From Panax quinquefolius (lineage: Eukaryota > Streptophyta > Magnoliopsida > Apiales > Araliaceae): a stretch of DNA of 64,000 bases. The DNA is taken from contig CM035165.1 in assembly GCA_020205615.1 (NCBI GenBank), positions 33,639,544-33,703,543 of the forward strand. Direction: 5' to 3'. The translations under genes and the position numbers were made by a program. The notes below the pieces were generated by a model that ran no database searches, had not been told where the DNA came from, and worked only from the letters and a program-made list of their open reading frames with translations. Of this stretch, positions 1 through 12,396 are shown one piece after another (positions within the stretch are counted from its first letter, which is position 1; every line of letters begins with the position of its first letter).

Positions 1-1617
1 GGTTTCTTTTTCTGACCAAATTATCGTTGATTTATGAATCTTACTCTTGAAATTAAATGCAGTTGTTGATCATATTGTTGTTATTATCATATATAACATT
101 TTTATAATCCTGGTGAAGATATTTCTCTTTGACTTTAGTGTAAAGATGGGTAGATTATTGGTATGATCATGACTATGAGTTCTCTTTGGCCAGTAGTGCA
201 AAGATGAATTGTGACTAGTATGATCATGACCATTGAATTTATAATTGAATATTTTTAGCTTAAGTGCAAAGGTGAATTAATAACCATGGTTATAATTATG
301 GTTTATATAGATTTTGAAATGATTATATATTTCTTTGAGATATTAATATCTTTGGCCTGTAGTCTGAAGATGAATCTGTATTGAATATCTTTGGCACGAA
401 GTGCAAAGATGAATTGTTGATGAATATCTTTGGCCCGTAGTGCAAAGATGACCCGTTGTTGAATATCTTTGGCCTGTAGTGCAAAGATGAACTGTTAATG
501 AATATCTTTGGCCCGTAGTGCAAAGATAAATTTATTAGTATGATTGTGAAACATGAATCGTGATTTGGTATAACCATGATCTTTGATGTTTCGGTGATGA
601 AAATTATCTTTGTCTGGATGAGAAAAGGATTTTAGAACTACAATTACGATTATGAGTTATACATGTGATTGTGGACAAGAATTTGATTGATTGATGTAAC
701 GAGGATAAAACATTGTTGGTGGACTTTTAACATAGAAGATAATAGATTTTATATGGTCTATTTGACTATTCTAATGGATTGCTTTCGTTCACAGTATCTA
801 TGGTTGAAAAAGTTTTATCATCTACCATATGTTCTAAATCTACGATTTATTCTTGATGAAGGCTATTGATAATTTAATTATCTTTAGTCATGATATTCTT
901 TCTTGAGCTAGTTCTGCTCACCCTTTTGCTTCACAATTCCTTTTCGTGTAATAAAAGTGTAAATTTGAGTCAAGCGGGGATAACGAGGGTAATAGAATCG
1001 GTGGTCTATAGTCGTTGAGGTGAGGTGAACTCAACTTTGGAAGGGTGTTTTGCCACTATCGTATAAGATGTCTAATGACATACAACCTCGTGTCATCATA
1101 AGACGAGGTTATGCTTTCGTCCACTTCTTTGAGTATATCTACGAAAGCATTACTATATTATCTTGGTGTTTGTTTGAAATATAATTCTCAATTAGAGACA
1201 GTGGAGATAATGATATGTCAAGAGAAAACTTACCATTGGGAAGAATATGATAGTAATCTTCTCGTTTTTCTTTGGGGTCTATTAGGTCAACCAAGGATAA
1301 TTCTGTGGGCATATTATATCTATCATAACCTAGAAGCATGGCCTCCCATGTACGAAGGTTTCCTTGAGCACTTCCCAAAGATTCTAATTTCTAAAACAGT
1401 TTTTGATTATACCTTTATGTAAGGTGTCACTGTGAGGTGCTGTCCACGGTTGGGACATGTGTCACATTTGGTATATATTTATATCCAAACTCACAGCATA
1501 TGTGTTGTTGTATTTTATACGACAATTGTTGTAATAAAGTTGTAGTTGTTTTCTGTACCATGTATTTGGCGACTCAGAATGGGTTGGATGGTATGGACCT
1601 ATTTTGGGGTTGTCACA
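1..1617 (+). repeat. Ty3/gypsy LTR, 3' portion (5' LTR of element G1, subfamily B-like)
   Basis: This is the right part of a long LTR that begins before the window. It shares with the complete LTR at 56918-59665 the 39-bp repeat block, the tract AATGGATTGCTT..., the GAGCTAGTTCTGCTCACCC region (GGGCTAGTTGAGCTCACCC in other copies) and the tail ACCATGTATTTGGCGACTC followed by a terminus ending GTCACA at about 1617. The middle (about 1020-1470) does not align well by eye with the other LTRs and may be an insertion or rearranged. Internal element sequence follows directly, but it starts within RNase H, so gag, protease and reverse transcriptase have been deleted. Confidence 0.75.
345..539 (+). 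repeat. 39-bp tandem repeat, five copies, hairpin-forming unit
   Basis: Units begin at 345, 384, 423, 462 and 501, each starting AATATCTTTGGC. Every unit contains ATCTTTG, about 10 bases, then CAAAGAT (degenerate in the first unit), which can pair as a 7-bp stem. The unit length is 13 codons, which explains a spurious repetitive minus-strand reading frame here. Diverged copies occur at the matching place in the LTRs at 7868-8005, 48040-48170 (minus) and 58978-59105. Confidence 0.85.
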
Positions 1618-3360
1618 ATAAAAGCCTCAAATATTTCTTCACTCAAAAGGAACTCAACATGCGGCAACGACGTTGGCTCGAACTGTTGAAAGATTATGAT
1701 CATACTATTCAAAACCATCCTAGAAAAGCGAACGTAGTAGCTGATGCGCTGAGTAGAAGATCATATGCGGGTATGAATGTAATATTGTCAACGCAAAGGA
1801 CCATTTTGTATAACTTGCAAAGGATGGAGTTAGAGATAAAGACTCTAGGGACCCATGTGATGATGGCGAATATACGAGTAGAACCGACTTTAATCGATAA
1901 AGTTAAAGTCGCTCGAAGCTACGGACACCGGAGGTGATGCGTATGAGGAAGAAAGTACAAGAAGGTGCTATCTTAGGAAGCAAGAATCGATGAAGAAGGA
2001 ATACTTCGAGTCAACTCCAAACTTTGTGTTCCTAACAACCTTGATTTAAAGTATAAAATCATGATGGAGGCGCACAACACACCGTTTGCAATCCATCCTG
2101 GGAGTACTAAAATGTATCGTAATCTTCGACATACATTTTGGTGGAGCAATATGAAGAGAGAGATGGCAGAATTTATCTCAAGGTGTTTAACTTGTCAACG
2201 AGTCAAGGCGGAGCATCAAGTACCAAAAGGTCCATTGCAACCACTTGAAATTCCAGAGTGGAAGTGGGAACACATTACCATGGATTTCGTTACTGGTCTT
2301 CCCAAGGTTTCTCAAGGCATAGATGCAATTTGGGTCATTGTTGATAGATTAACCAAGTCTGCTCATTTCTACCTATATGAAAACTTATACACTTGAACGT
2401 CTTGCTGTCAGATGTACATAAACGAGATTGTAAGACTGCATGGTATGCCAGTATCCATAGTTTCTGATCGAGACCCAAGATTCACTTCAAGATTTTGGGT
2501 TAGTTTGCAAAAAGCTATGGGCACGGATTTACGATTTAGCTCGGCATATCATCCTCAGACGGACGGACAGTCGGAGAGGACCATTCAAACTCTTGAAGAT
2601 CTATTAAGACTCTGTGTCCTTGACTTCAAGGGAAGTTGGGATAAGTTCCTACCATTGGTGGAGTTTTTCTACAACAACAGTTATCAAGCAAGTATTGGCA
2701 TGGCTCCATTTGAGGCGTTGTATGGAAGAAAGTGTCGTTCTCCAGTATGCTAGGATGAGGTGGGTGAAGAAACATTGTTGGGACCGGAGTTGGTACGTAT
2801 GACTACGGAAAAGATTCAAACGATCCGACAACGTATAAAAACCTCACAAGATCGACAAAAGAGTTATGCGGATCTTCATCGAAAGGACGTGGAATTCGAT
2901 ATTGGAGATCAGGTGTTATTACGTGTTGCTCCATGGAAGGGAGTTACGAGATTTGGAAAGAGAGGAAAGCTCAACCCTCGATTTATTGGCCCATTTTTAA
3001 TCCTCTATCGAGTAGGAACTGTGGTGTATAGACTCGCTTTACCGCCATGTATGTCTCGTGTTCATAACGTTTTTCATATATCTATATTACGTAAATATGT
3101 GAAAGATCCGAACCACATTATTGAATTAGAACCAGACGAGATAGAGGAAGATTTAATGTATGAAGAGTTACCTGTTAAAATCTTGGATAAAAAGGATCAT
3201 ATTTTACGCTCCATGGTTATACCTCAAGTCAAAGTTTTGTGGAGAAACCACGATGTTGAAGAAATGACCTGGGAGTTAGAATCTGAGATGAAATCAAGAT
3301 ATCCTTACCTCTTCGACATACCAGGTACGCACCCTAATTTCGAGGACGAAATTTCATAAG
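1618..3360 (+). pseudogene. Ty3/gypsy pol remnant: RNase H end, integrase, chromodomain-like tail (G1)
   Basis: The reading frame enters in RNase H ([19 protein letters not shown], then [11 protein letters not shown]). It continues into integrase: zinc-binding region with CLTCQRVKAEH near 2196-2220, catalytic core with MDFVTGLPK near 2280 and VDRLTKSAHF near 2340, [13 protein letters not shown] near 2460, and [17 protein letters not shown] near 2545 carrying the catalytic Glu. The C-terminal module (2760-3359) has VLWRNHDVEEMTWELESEM, a chromodomain-like tail typical of chromoviruses. It is broken by a frameshift near 2390, an in-frame TAG at about 2752 and small breaks near 1930-2060. Gag, protease and reverse transcriptase are absent. 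In the intact family pol copies and integrates the element; this copy cannot be functional. Confidence 0.9.
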
Positions 3361-3370
3361 AAGGGGAGGT

Positions 3371-5981
3371 TGTAAGACCCCACTTTTTGAATAAAGATTA
3401 AATTTTCTCGAAATATATTTTTGAATATTATGGTGTGGATTTGATATAATGTTATAGGTGTGGGTAATATTTACAAATTTTTTCAAAGTCATGAAGTTGT
3501 TATATAATATTAGATTGGTTAGGGAATATTCGTTTTAACGAGGAATATTAAATACAATGGCATAATCATTGGTGGACCCCACAATGGAATTATTATCGGA
3601 TTGAGAAACGCGAAAAAATACTTTATGAAAATAACGATTGAAGTTTTACCGTTAAGCTGTTGAAACACCCGTGTTAAAAGTAAATGCGATGTCTGGCATG
3701 GTTGCGTAGTAGCACACATATTGATTATTGATGCTTACGTGAAAGTCACTCAGTTATACTCAATTATTACTTCTGATAATTCTTTGCATCATATCTCTCA
3801 TATTATTGATTCAATTATTGTCACGCAAAGATCATTTGCATAATATTTTATATTATTAAATGAATTATTGAGACGACAAAGTTATTCATATTATTATTTG
3901 CAATATTAACAATGTCTGAAGTTACATCGAGGAGAGGTTTGGTCACCTAATTAATTGCGCGCCAATAAGGAGAAATCCTTATCGGAAAGCCCCCTCTTTC
4001 TTGGGAACGACCTGGTTGTTAAATATTTTGAGTTATAATATTAATGATGAATAAGTTGTGTTGATTAAAAATGAATTTTGATAGTTCCATTGTGTTGGGA
4101 TTATTAGTGTTAGTGGAAATCGACATTTATTCCGATGATAATTGATGTCTAGGGGTTATATTGATAAATCAGGTAATTTATCGGATAAATGAGCAATTAA
4201 TTGCTACTAATTCACATACTTATACAACTATTTGTTCACGTGTGTGTAATATTGAATCACATTATTTACTATTAGGGGAGTTGGTGCAAGATTGATAATA
4301 CTTGCATGACTAAGTTAAAAATGGAGGTATAGATGGAGGTATTATACTGTAATTCGTATTTTTCACATGATTATACTATTGATTCACATGATTGAACTAT
4401 TGATTCACATTATTTACTATTAGGGGAGGTGGTGTAAGTTTGATAATACTTACAGGACTAAATTAAAAATGAAAGAAAAGTTGGAGGTATTGTACTGTAA
4501 TTTTTTGAGCCCCAAAACGTGCAATTATCGAAACTATATTTTCCTATAAATAGAAGCTCATTCTTCCTTCATTTCTCACCAATTCTCAAAAGCTTTAGAG
4601 CGATTATTATAGAGAAATTATAAAGAGAAAGAAGAAGAAATGCTACCTCACTTATTCCATTATCCGCTTTTTTCAAGGTAGGGAGTATTATTTCTTTCTT
4701 ATCCATGAAGAGAACTTACATTTCTATTGGAATAACTTGTATCACGCGGCTACCCTATACTTGGTGAAATTCTTACATTATTCCATTCTTTATCATTCTG
4801 TTGGAACATCACATCATGCATGCGTTCTACATGGGACACAGTTCCGCCTTTATTATTCATTGGAATATCACATGCATGCGTTTCTGCCGGACTGATTAAA
4901 ATCTTTATTATTTTGTTGGAATATCTTTATGCATGCGTTTCTGTTGAACTGATTCTGTTATTTATTATTACATTGGAATAACTTTGCATGTCGCGATCTA
5001 TCGCGTACACAGTGATTTCTTTTGTTATTTCATTCCTTGTTATACTCGGTTGGTTAAAGTTTTGACTTCTATACTCCATGAAATTAGTGGAATATCCTTG
5101 ATATTTGCGCTTCATCCAAAGATCTTTTCATGAAAACATTCTTCCGAGCATTCTTGAATTTTACTCTATAAAAAGAGATATCGTGTTGACAATTTGGGCG
5201 TTATTGGTCCTGGATAAATTAATTCTTGAATTTGTTTTATTGAATTCTTATATCATTGTCATCATCCTCATGTTTATATTTTGTTGAAAGTCATCGTGGC
5301 TCTGTAGTGCATAGATGGACTTGGTATGATTATATTAGAGATTATTCGGTGTAATCATATAGTGGTAATGTTACAAATGGTGTGGTAAAGTCCTCATTGG
5401 CCCGTAGTGCATTGATGGATAGTTGTTGGCATGATCATGACCATTAATGAATACACAAATATTCTTGGCCCATAGTGCATGGATAATTGTGGTCGTGATA
5501 CTAAAGAATATTCTTGGTGGTATTATTACGGGGGTGATTCATTGATGTGGATTATTTATTAAAATTTGGTCCCAAATGATAAAAGTGTTGAAAAACCTTT
5601 TAAATCATAAAAGATAGTAGATTTTATTCTCTACTTGACTCTTTTAATGGATTGCTTGTTCCGCTGCAATTAAACTTGATGGTTGTTATATTATATCAGT
5701 TTAATATTGTTGAAGGCTAAAGATAATATATTCTACATTATCTTAGTCATAATATTTCCTACTGGGCTAGTTGAGCTCACCCTTTTACTTTCATTGTTCT
5801 CTTCAGGAAATGAGAATGTAGCAGGGACTAGTCGGGAAATGGAGTGATGGACCAGATGATAACATTAGTAGTCCTCACTATTCCATGAAATAGTGGGAAA
5901 ATAAATGTAATAATATTGAATTTGAGTTTGTATATTGTCTAGACGACAATATTTGTATTAAAACTCACAGCTTATTATTAA
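3371..5981 (+). repeat. Gypsy LTR subfamily A, 3' LTR of G1, first segment
   Basis: It starts TGTAAGACCCC right after a purine tract (AAGAAGGGGAGGT, 3357-3369) that serves as plus-strand primer site. A TATA box (TATAAATA, 4545-4552) marks the LTR promoter. Tandem units of about 60 bp with a TTGGAATATC core lie at about 4795-4990. The LTR stops at about 5981, where a B-type LTR is inserted, and resumes at 8556. Confidence 0.85.
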
Positions 5982-8555
5982 TGAAATTTAATTTTCTCTA
6001 TTTTGAAATAGTAAGGTTGATTTGATTAATGTGGATAGTTATGGGTAAAATCTGTGAAATATTTCAAAATAAGCAGTGGTTATAAAATATTCATTGTTGT
6101 CGGGGAATATTCGTTTGGTGCGTGGAATATTAAATCTTGTCGGGGAATATTAAATGCGACGGTATGACCATGTGTGGGCCCCATAACGTGAAGCGATTGG
6201 ATGAAGAAAGCGATAAATATAAGTTGTTTAAAAATAACAAATAATGGTTATTCTGAATTAATCTTTGTTAAAATACTCTATTGGTTAAAACACGAAGCAC
6301 ACACAGTATTGCACCATTATTGATTCTTACGTAAGAAGGCACTACTCGATAATGGTTACGATAATTATTGTTCAAGTATTTTATTGATTTAATAATTCTT
6401 TGCGTTGATATTTTATATTCTTTGTTGTTTGATAATTGTCATTACATTATTTTTCATTATCGAAGCAATAATTCATATTATCTGAATAATATTATTAGAT
6501 AACATTATTGGCAATGTCTAGAGAGTTACATCTAAGGAGAGGTTTGGTCACCTAATTGCGGCATACGATGGAGGAGAAATTCTTATTGGAAAGCCCTCTT
6601 CTGGCAACTGCACGGTTGTCGATATTGTGATTACGTAATATTATTTGTGAATAATTAATTATTGATTCATATGATGAGAAAAATATTGATTTTATGTGGA
6701 TATAGATGGAGAAAATTTTTAATGTGACAATTGTTGAAAATTGAAATTTTATCTTTTTCGATAAAATAATTCGTTTAAATATATTATTATATTTTAATAA
6801 TATAATAATGGTGATATTTTACAACGAATGTGGGATATATGAGTATCTGAGGAGGAAGAGTATTTTTGTTGCAATAAATGTTTAAAACATGTTAAACATG
6901 TCGGTGGACCCCATTTATTATTTGAAATTTGATTATAGCACAATAAAATCGTCCGTTTGTGGATTTGGTCAATTTACATTTGGAATTTGGAAAAACTTTC
7001 TTACGCAAAGTTGTAGAGAATTTAATTTCCTATAAAAAGTCACAAGATTCGAATTTTCTAATAAAAGGGCTATTTATTGTGAATTATTGAAGTTACGAAG
7101 CTCAGAAATAATTGATTTTTGGAAGTTTTAATTATTATTTTAAAGAAAAACGTTTTTTGCATTTAAGTGGGCTAACATGTGATATTAATTGCTGAAATCA
7201 GATCTTCAAAGGTGGGCTAAGAAATTTATAATATATATTAATATTTTATTAAATTTTACTTCTTTTTGAGTTGTTCTAAACATTTTCCTATAAATAGGGT
7301 CTTTAGGTTAGAATTGAAAATCACACCGTAAATTTTTTCTCTCTCTATATATCGGCGTATTCTTGTGAGTATTTTGAGTATACTTTGAGTATTGTTAGGC
7401 GGTCTGAAGTTCCTTGAAAGACTATACGGTATTCCAAATAGAAGTACTAATCTTTCGAGGTAAGGGATATTATTTTTTTTTAGTAATGATATTATTTCTT
7501 CAATATCATTATGTTGAAATATTGATCTAAAGTTTTTATCAAATTTGGAACTTTTGATGTGAGTTACTATTCACGTATCACGGCCTTTATTCACGTATCG
7601 ACGACACTTATTCACGAATCGACGACTTATTCATCAAAAAATAAAAAATTTCTTTTCGTCCAAAATATCTATTCGGATACTAGCTTTGATTGTATCCATG
7701 TTTTGATCATTCTTGAATTTTACACCAATTGTGATTATTTTTGAGGTATTTTTGGGCGTGGATAAAACAAAGTACGAATCCTTAATCCTTAATCCTTGTC
7801 ATTTTGTTTCACCGGATTCGTTTCTTTAAAAATATTTTCATCATCTTGATCTTAAATGATGATATTATAGAATATCTTTGGCTTTTGTGGTGCAAAGATG
7901 AATGATTTCTGAATAATATCTTTGGCCGTAGTCTGAAAGATGAACAAGTGTTTAGATGAACATGACCCGGTGATGAATATCTTTGGCACGTAGTGCAAAG
8001 ATGAATATTTGATTTGGATATATATTGATTGATGTTACGGGGATAAAAGATGAGCGATGAACTTTTAAATTCATACATGTAAGATAGTAGTTTGCATTCT
8101 CTACTTAACTCTTCTAAATGAATTATTATTTCATTGCGAATATTGATTTAAAATTTGTTGTCTATTGTATTCTATTAGATTTTTCCTGTTAAAGACTAAC
8201 GATAATTTGTTGTATATTATCTTAGTCATAATATTCTTTACTTTGGGCTAGTTGAGCTCACCCTTTTCCTTTTGTTTCATTTTTCTTCTCGGGAGGCGAG
8301 AATATAGCGAGCAGTCGAGTCGAGAATTATGGAATGAAAGTTCTAGAGAGAGTTGTTTAGTAGTCCTCACTATTTTTGTAAAATAATGTATCAATAAATG
8401 TGATGAGGATTTATTTGAGTATATATATATTGTCTGAAGATAATATTTGTATTCAAACTCACAGTTTCTTGTTGTAATAATAAAGTTGTAGTTGTTTACA
8501 TACCATGTATTGTAACTTCGAATGGGTGATGTATACCTATTTTGGGGGCGTCACA
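5982..8555 (+). mobile_element. Solo gypsy LTR, subfamily B, inserted in the A-type LTR of G1
   Basis: From about 5985 the sequence matches the B LTR at 56918 onward (GGTTGATTTGATTAATGTGG, GTTATGGGTAAAATC, the TCTAGAGAGTTACATC region, TATAAATAGGG at 7289-7297) and ends GGGGGCGTCACA at 8555. The remaining A-type tail resumes immediately after. The first 30-odd bases of the LTR, including TGTAAGACCCC, are missing or eroded, and I could not confirm a clean 5-bp target duplication. The LTR-inside-LTR arrangement is directly visible; calling it a solo LTR is inference. Confidence 0.75.
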
Positions 8556-8632
8556 TAAGTTGTATTTGTATTCTGTACCATGTATTTGGCGACTCAGAAT
8601 AGGTGATGTATACCTGTTTTGGGGGCGTCACT
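8556..8632 (+). repeat. Gypsy LTR subfamily A, terminal segment of the G1 3' LTR
   Basis: TAAGTTGTATTTGTATTCTGTACCATGT... through GGGGGCGTCAC matches the last 75-80 bases of the complete A LTR ending at 55641. It completes the LTR interrupted at 5981. Confidence 0.75.
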
Positions 8633-9780
8633 GAAAACATATAGCTTTCGTTTGCATCCATCTCCATGAGAGCCTTTGGTTTGCCATTATCATGTCTAGG
8701 AATGACAGGTCCATTTTTAATATTTTTGCGTGGTTCAGCCCCTTTCCTCTAATCTAGTGGCCTAATCCACGTCCAATCCTAACTAGGATTGGAGACTCTT
8801 TTTTTAAACTTAATATTCAATTAAATCTGATAAAAGAACTCCTACTTCTGAAAAAGCTTCAATTACGATGTTGGACACCAATGCCCCCTTTGCACCTCTC
8901 TGCAACTTGTACACCTCTGCACTGCTTACTCACCTCTGAGACCTTTGAAGCATCCTTTGAATAGACCCACTAAACTCTAGAAACTCTAGACCACCAAAAG
9001 CTAATAGTTTTGTCTTTGATTACTGATGATGGTGATTCCAATGGAATATCAACTTTCTAGCCTAAGGATAACGAGAACATTGATTGCTAGAAAGACTATT
9101 AGAAAAGCTATAAAATTAAGAAGAATGAATTCTTTGCTTTCAATTGTTGGTTCTTCTCCATAACAAGAGCATGATGAAGCTTTATATAACATGAAGGCCA
9201 ACGGCTATATTTGTTAGCAAGAAATCAGATAAGTTAAATCCCATAATTAAAGCTACAATATTGACCAACGGTTATGAACATAAGATAGAATAGGAAACTC
9301 ATATCAAAGTTGGTATACCCCATGATATTAGCAATTAAAGAGTCCAACAGATTTGATAAATCAAGGATATAATAAGAGTCCAAATAAGTTGTCATACAAG
9401 ATAAGTCCAGTTGGATTCTATAAAGAATCCCACAATATTAGGAGTCATAAAACTATATATATCCAAACTTTATTAAAGGAGATTGATATGATTTTGTTAA
9501 AGATTTGTTAACACCTGTTTCCTTAATAAATGAACATTTTAAAACAAAAACAAATTTCTTAGAAAACCAACCTTCCTTAATAAACTTCAATTCAAATATT
9601 CCTTAATAAGCTCCGATTCAAATCTTCCTTAATAATATTATAAACTCATGCATATTAATTATAATATTATAAACCATAATTCATGCATATTTAATAATAT
9701 AATAACAAACCATGAACCATGCACACGTCTAATATCCTTAAATTAGTCATCATTCAAAACATCAAAAAATCAAAAACCAA
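8633..9780 (-). repeat. Gene-free 3' flank of the F-box gene with a Copia-like LTR fragment
   Basis: About 8715-9513 resembles the repeat at 49945-51306. Both share the tract TGGTTCA(G/A)CCCC...CTCTA..CTAGTGGCCTAATCCACGTCCAAT and CACCTCTGAGACCTT. Read on the minus strand, a possible LTR start TGTTAAC lies at 9513. The motifs resemble the R-U5 part of plant Copia LTRs, but no coding region or target duplication was seen. The last 250 bases are AT-rich and should hold the 3' UTR and polyadenylation site of the F-box gene. Confidence 0.45.
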
Positions 9781-10911
9781 CTACAAATTTTCCGGTACAC
9801 TTATCCTTGGCAATATATGAACTGCAACTACTTCCTTTTCTACCGGAAAATCCACAACCCTAATCCTCACCGGCCTCGCCACCACATCCACCACCGCAAC
9901 ACCGCCACCATTTGCACAAACCACACAAACTCTCCCTCTACCCACAACTATTTGCTCAGCACCTTTCAAATGCTCCATTGACTCCACCACCTCTTCCCAA
10001 CAATCGTTCTCTTGATCATACTTTCTCAAAACACCCTTTTCTTCTTCCACCACATACATCACTTCTTCGTCCTCCACGCCGGCCGGGCCGTTCCATCCAG
10101 CCAGCATTCCGGCAGGCATTTCCTCCCACCGGTCAGACAAAACGTCGTAAACCGCCCCTTGTTTAGTTGCATTACCCTTCACATTCACCATATAAAGCTT
10201 CCCTTTATACCCTACGGCTTCAACCGCTTCTCTACTAAACCTACCATCTTTAAGTCCTTCCATTTTTTCCCATTTCCACTCTTTATTTTTCCTACCCTTC
10301 AGGTCCCATTTCTCAACCGACCTAGCCACGTCGCTCTGGTACTGCGGCCCCACACCGCTTGCCACATAGATTGCGCCATTGGCTGAGCCGGTGACGCACC
10401 AGCGACGTGGCGTGGTCAGTGGTGGGCCATAGAACCATTTATTTGAAAGAGGGTTGAACACAATTGGATGGGAAAGAGCTGGGAGTAGGTGGTGGTTGGT
10501 GGCGGCGATGAGGACTAGCTGGCCGGAGACGGTTGTGGATTGGATAGGGAGGTTTCGGGATATGAAGGAGGGGTGGCGGTGGAGGAGGTGGAGAGGGGGG
10601 TTTGACGGAGGAGGAGGGAGGGGATTCCATGTTGATGAAATAGGGTCTAGAGAGAAAAATTCAACTGAGTTTGATAGGTTTTGAATTTTATTTTTGGTCG
10701 AAAAAAGGGCGTATATGGAGTAGAAAGGAGGGAAGGAAGGAGAGTAGATGAGGCGGCGCCATGGGCGGCAGACGGCGGAGAGGAGAGAAGGGGGGAGTGT
10801 TGTGAGGCAAAGATGTGCAAGGTGGTTTGGTAAGCCGGGGATTAATATGGATTCCTCAAGGTTGTTATCGGAGTTTTCGGATTTGTGGTGTTTTATTAGG
10901 GTTGAATTCAT
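9781..10911 (-). CDS. SKIP25: F-box/kelch-repeat protein, SKIP25-like
   Basis: An intact intronless frame of 376 residues. An F-box lies at about residues 25-64 (IPGLPNHLAHLCLTTLPPSL, then VCRPWRRLIYSPSFPPF), followed by kelch-type segments at about 150-205 (WFYGPPLTTPRRW, GAIYVASGVG, VEKWDL) and 229-310 (YKGKLYMVNV, AVYDVLSDRWEEM, LRKYDQENDCWEEV). F-box proteins of this type bind SKP1 through the F-box and recruit substrates through the kelch propeller for SCF ubiquitin ligases, in cytosol or nucleus. The LPxHLAxxCLxxLPPSLL and RPWRRLIYSPSFPPF patterns resemble Arabidopsis SKIP25 as I remember it; orthology is inference. The substrate is unknown. The start is the first ATG after a pyrimidine-rich leader with (TTCC)n. 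It sits between retroelement debris and a CACTA transposon. Confidence 0.88.
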   Translation of the reverse strand: MNSTLIKHHKSENSDNNLEESILIPGLPNHLAHLCLTTLPPSLLSAVCRPWRRLIYSPSFPPFYSIYALFSTKNKIQNLSNSVEFFSLDPISSTWNPLPPPPSNPPLHLLHRHPSFISRNLPIQSTTVSGQLVLIAATNHHLLPALSHPIVFNPLSNKWFYGPPLTTPRRWCVTGSANGAIYVASGVGPQYQSDVARSVEKWDLKGRKNKEWKWEKMEGLKDGRFSREAVEAVGYKGKLYMVNVKGNATKQGAVYDVLSDRWEEMPAGMLAGWNGPAGVEDEEVMYVVEEEKGVLRKYDQENDCWEEVVESMEHLKGAEQIVVGRGRVCVVCANGGGVAVVDVVARPVRIRVVDFPVEKEVVAVHILPRISVPENL

Positions 10912-10983
10912 GGCTATGTTTGTGGAGATATGGGAGGCTTTGGTTATGGTTGTGAAGGAAGGAAGGAAGGAATGGTGGATTTA

Positions 10984-12396
10984 GAGTTGTTGTGATTTTA
11001 ATACTCTTCTTTCTTTTTTCATTTGACCTTTTTTTCCCGGTTGTGAATTGTTATATAGGAAAAAGAACATACATTTTAAAGTTGTTTATTGAACCATTTG
11101 TGTGCGACTCTTGCTACATACTATAACAACAAATTTATGTCGATTAATAAAAATATCGGTGTATGTAATTAAATATAAAAAATACATGTGAATTAAGAAA
11201 ATATTGGTGTATATAAATATAAAAAATACATGTGAATTAAGAAAGAATTATACATAGTCATAATTTAATTTTGTCATGAGATTTACCTATATATAAATTA
11301 TTTCCCTTTGTGTATATTCTAATATTGGTTCATGTTGAATATATGCATTTGTATGTTTATTATTATGGGGTATATTCAAAACTTAACTTTCTTTTCATAA
11401 AAATTCAATTTAAACGACCATGTTAATAAAAAATAAGAGAAAGAGAAAAGATCAGAAAAAGAAAAAAAAAGAGTGCAAATTTGATAGTGTATCAAAAGAT
11501 AAAAAAGAGTACTATATATACATTTTTTTTATTACATTCACTACACTTTTAGAAATTTCATTATAAATACATTTATATATTCAAAACCCATTGGACTATT
11601 ATTCTTTACCAATAAAAAATATTGGGAGAGCTCTCATTTTTGGAATTTCCCCGTGCGTGAGTTGATGATTTTTTCTAGGATTAATTAATAATTTCAGGGC
11701 GAATGTGGGGTTAAAGTCAAGATGACCTTTTATATATAGCTCAAAATTGATTTTGGGGTAGGAGGTATGGGTAGCATTGATGTGCTATTAGGAGATCAAA
11801 CTTCTCTATGTCTCTCTCTCTAGATATAGTGGACTTATTGAATCAATAAGTATATGTGAAAAATTGGATCGGAAGAATATAATCTATTTATTCGTTTTAT
11901 TTTGTTCTTCTAATTTAATTTTTCTGTCCGTGTAAAAGTAATGTATTGAATTAGTATTCCTTGGCCTTAGATGCTCGGTGGAGTTGGGGTTTTCACAATA
12001 TCAGCTGAATTGGGCTTTTCACTTGGACATCCTATCATTAACAATAAAGACTGAGACACCGAAATAGTTTTGCCGACTTTTTATATTTAGAAAAAAATTT
12101 GCAACCGGCGCAATTGTTTTGCTGATTTTTTATCGGTGCTTCCGGAGTTCCGGTTGTATTTTTTTTTTTTTTTGATAGATTAGACTGAATTTAAATACAC
12201 ACACCCTACCTTTGTTTCCGTTTTTCCTATACTTAATGCCCTAGTAATCTGTAAGTGTCTATAATTTTAATTTTTTTTAATGCTCGATTCGTTAAGAAAA
12301 AAGGAGGAGGAAGAAATCGCATTTGCACCAACAATTTACTTCATGTATAATAAGAGTTGCCAATGAGGTCTTAATTAAGATTGAGATATTGTGACT
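10984..12396. other. Intergenic region, no gene seen
   Basis: AT-rich sequence between the F-box gene and the CACTA element. The first 100-200 bases should contain the F-box promoter. A short near-duplicate (AAATATAAAAAATACATGTGAATTAAGAAA) occurs twice near 11172-11245. No open frame or RNA gene was recognised. Confidence 0.6.
11051..11060 (-). promoter_or_regulatory. Putative TATA box of the F-box/kelch gene
   Basis: On the minus strand the sequence is TCCTATATAA, about 140 bases upstream of the ATG at 10911. A leader rich in TTCC/CT follows (10950-10980), which fits a plant core promoter with a pyrimidine-rich 5' UTR. Confidence 0.5.

Noticed and set aside
345..539. CRISPR-like array
   Set aside because: The units are contiguous 39-mers without unique spacers, in a plant LTR. 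It is an ordinary minisatellite.
323..577. Minus-strand frame of 84 residues with repeated SLHYGPKIF units
   Set aside because: It arises because the 39-bp LTR repeat is a multiple of three. It lies within an LTR and has no other gene signals.
9912..10984. Plus-strand open frames opposite the F-box gene
   Set aside because: These are antisense shadows of the minus-strand coding sequence with biased composition and no similarity to known domains.
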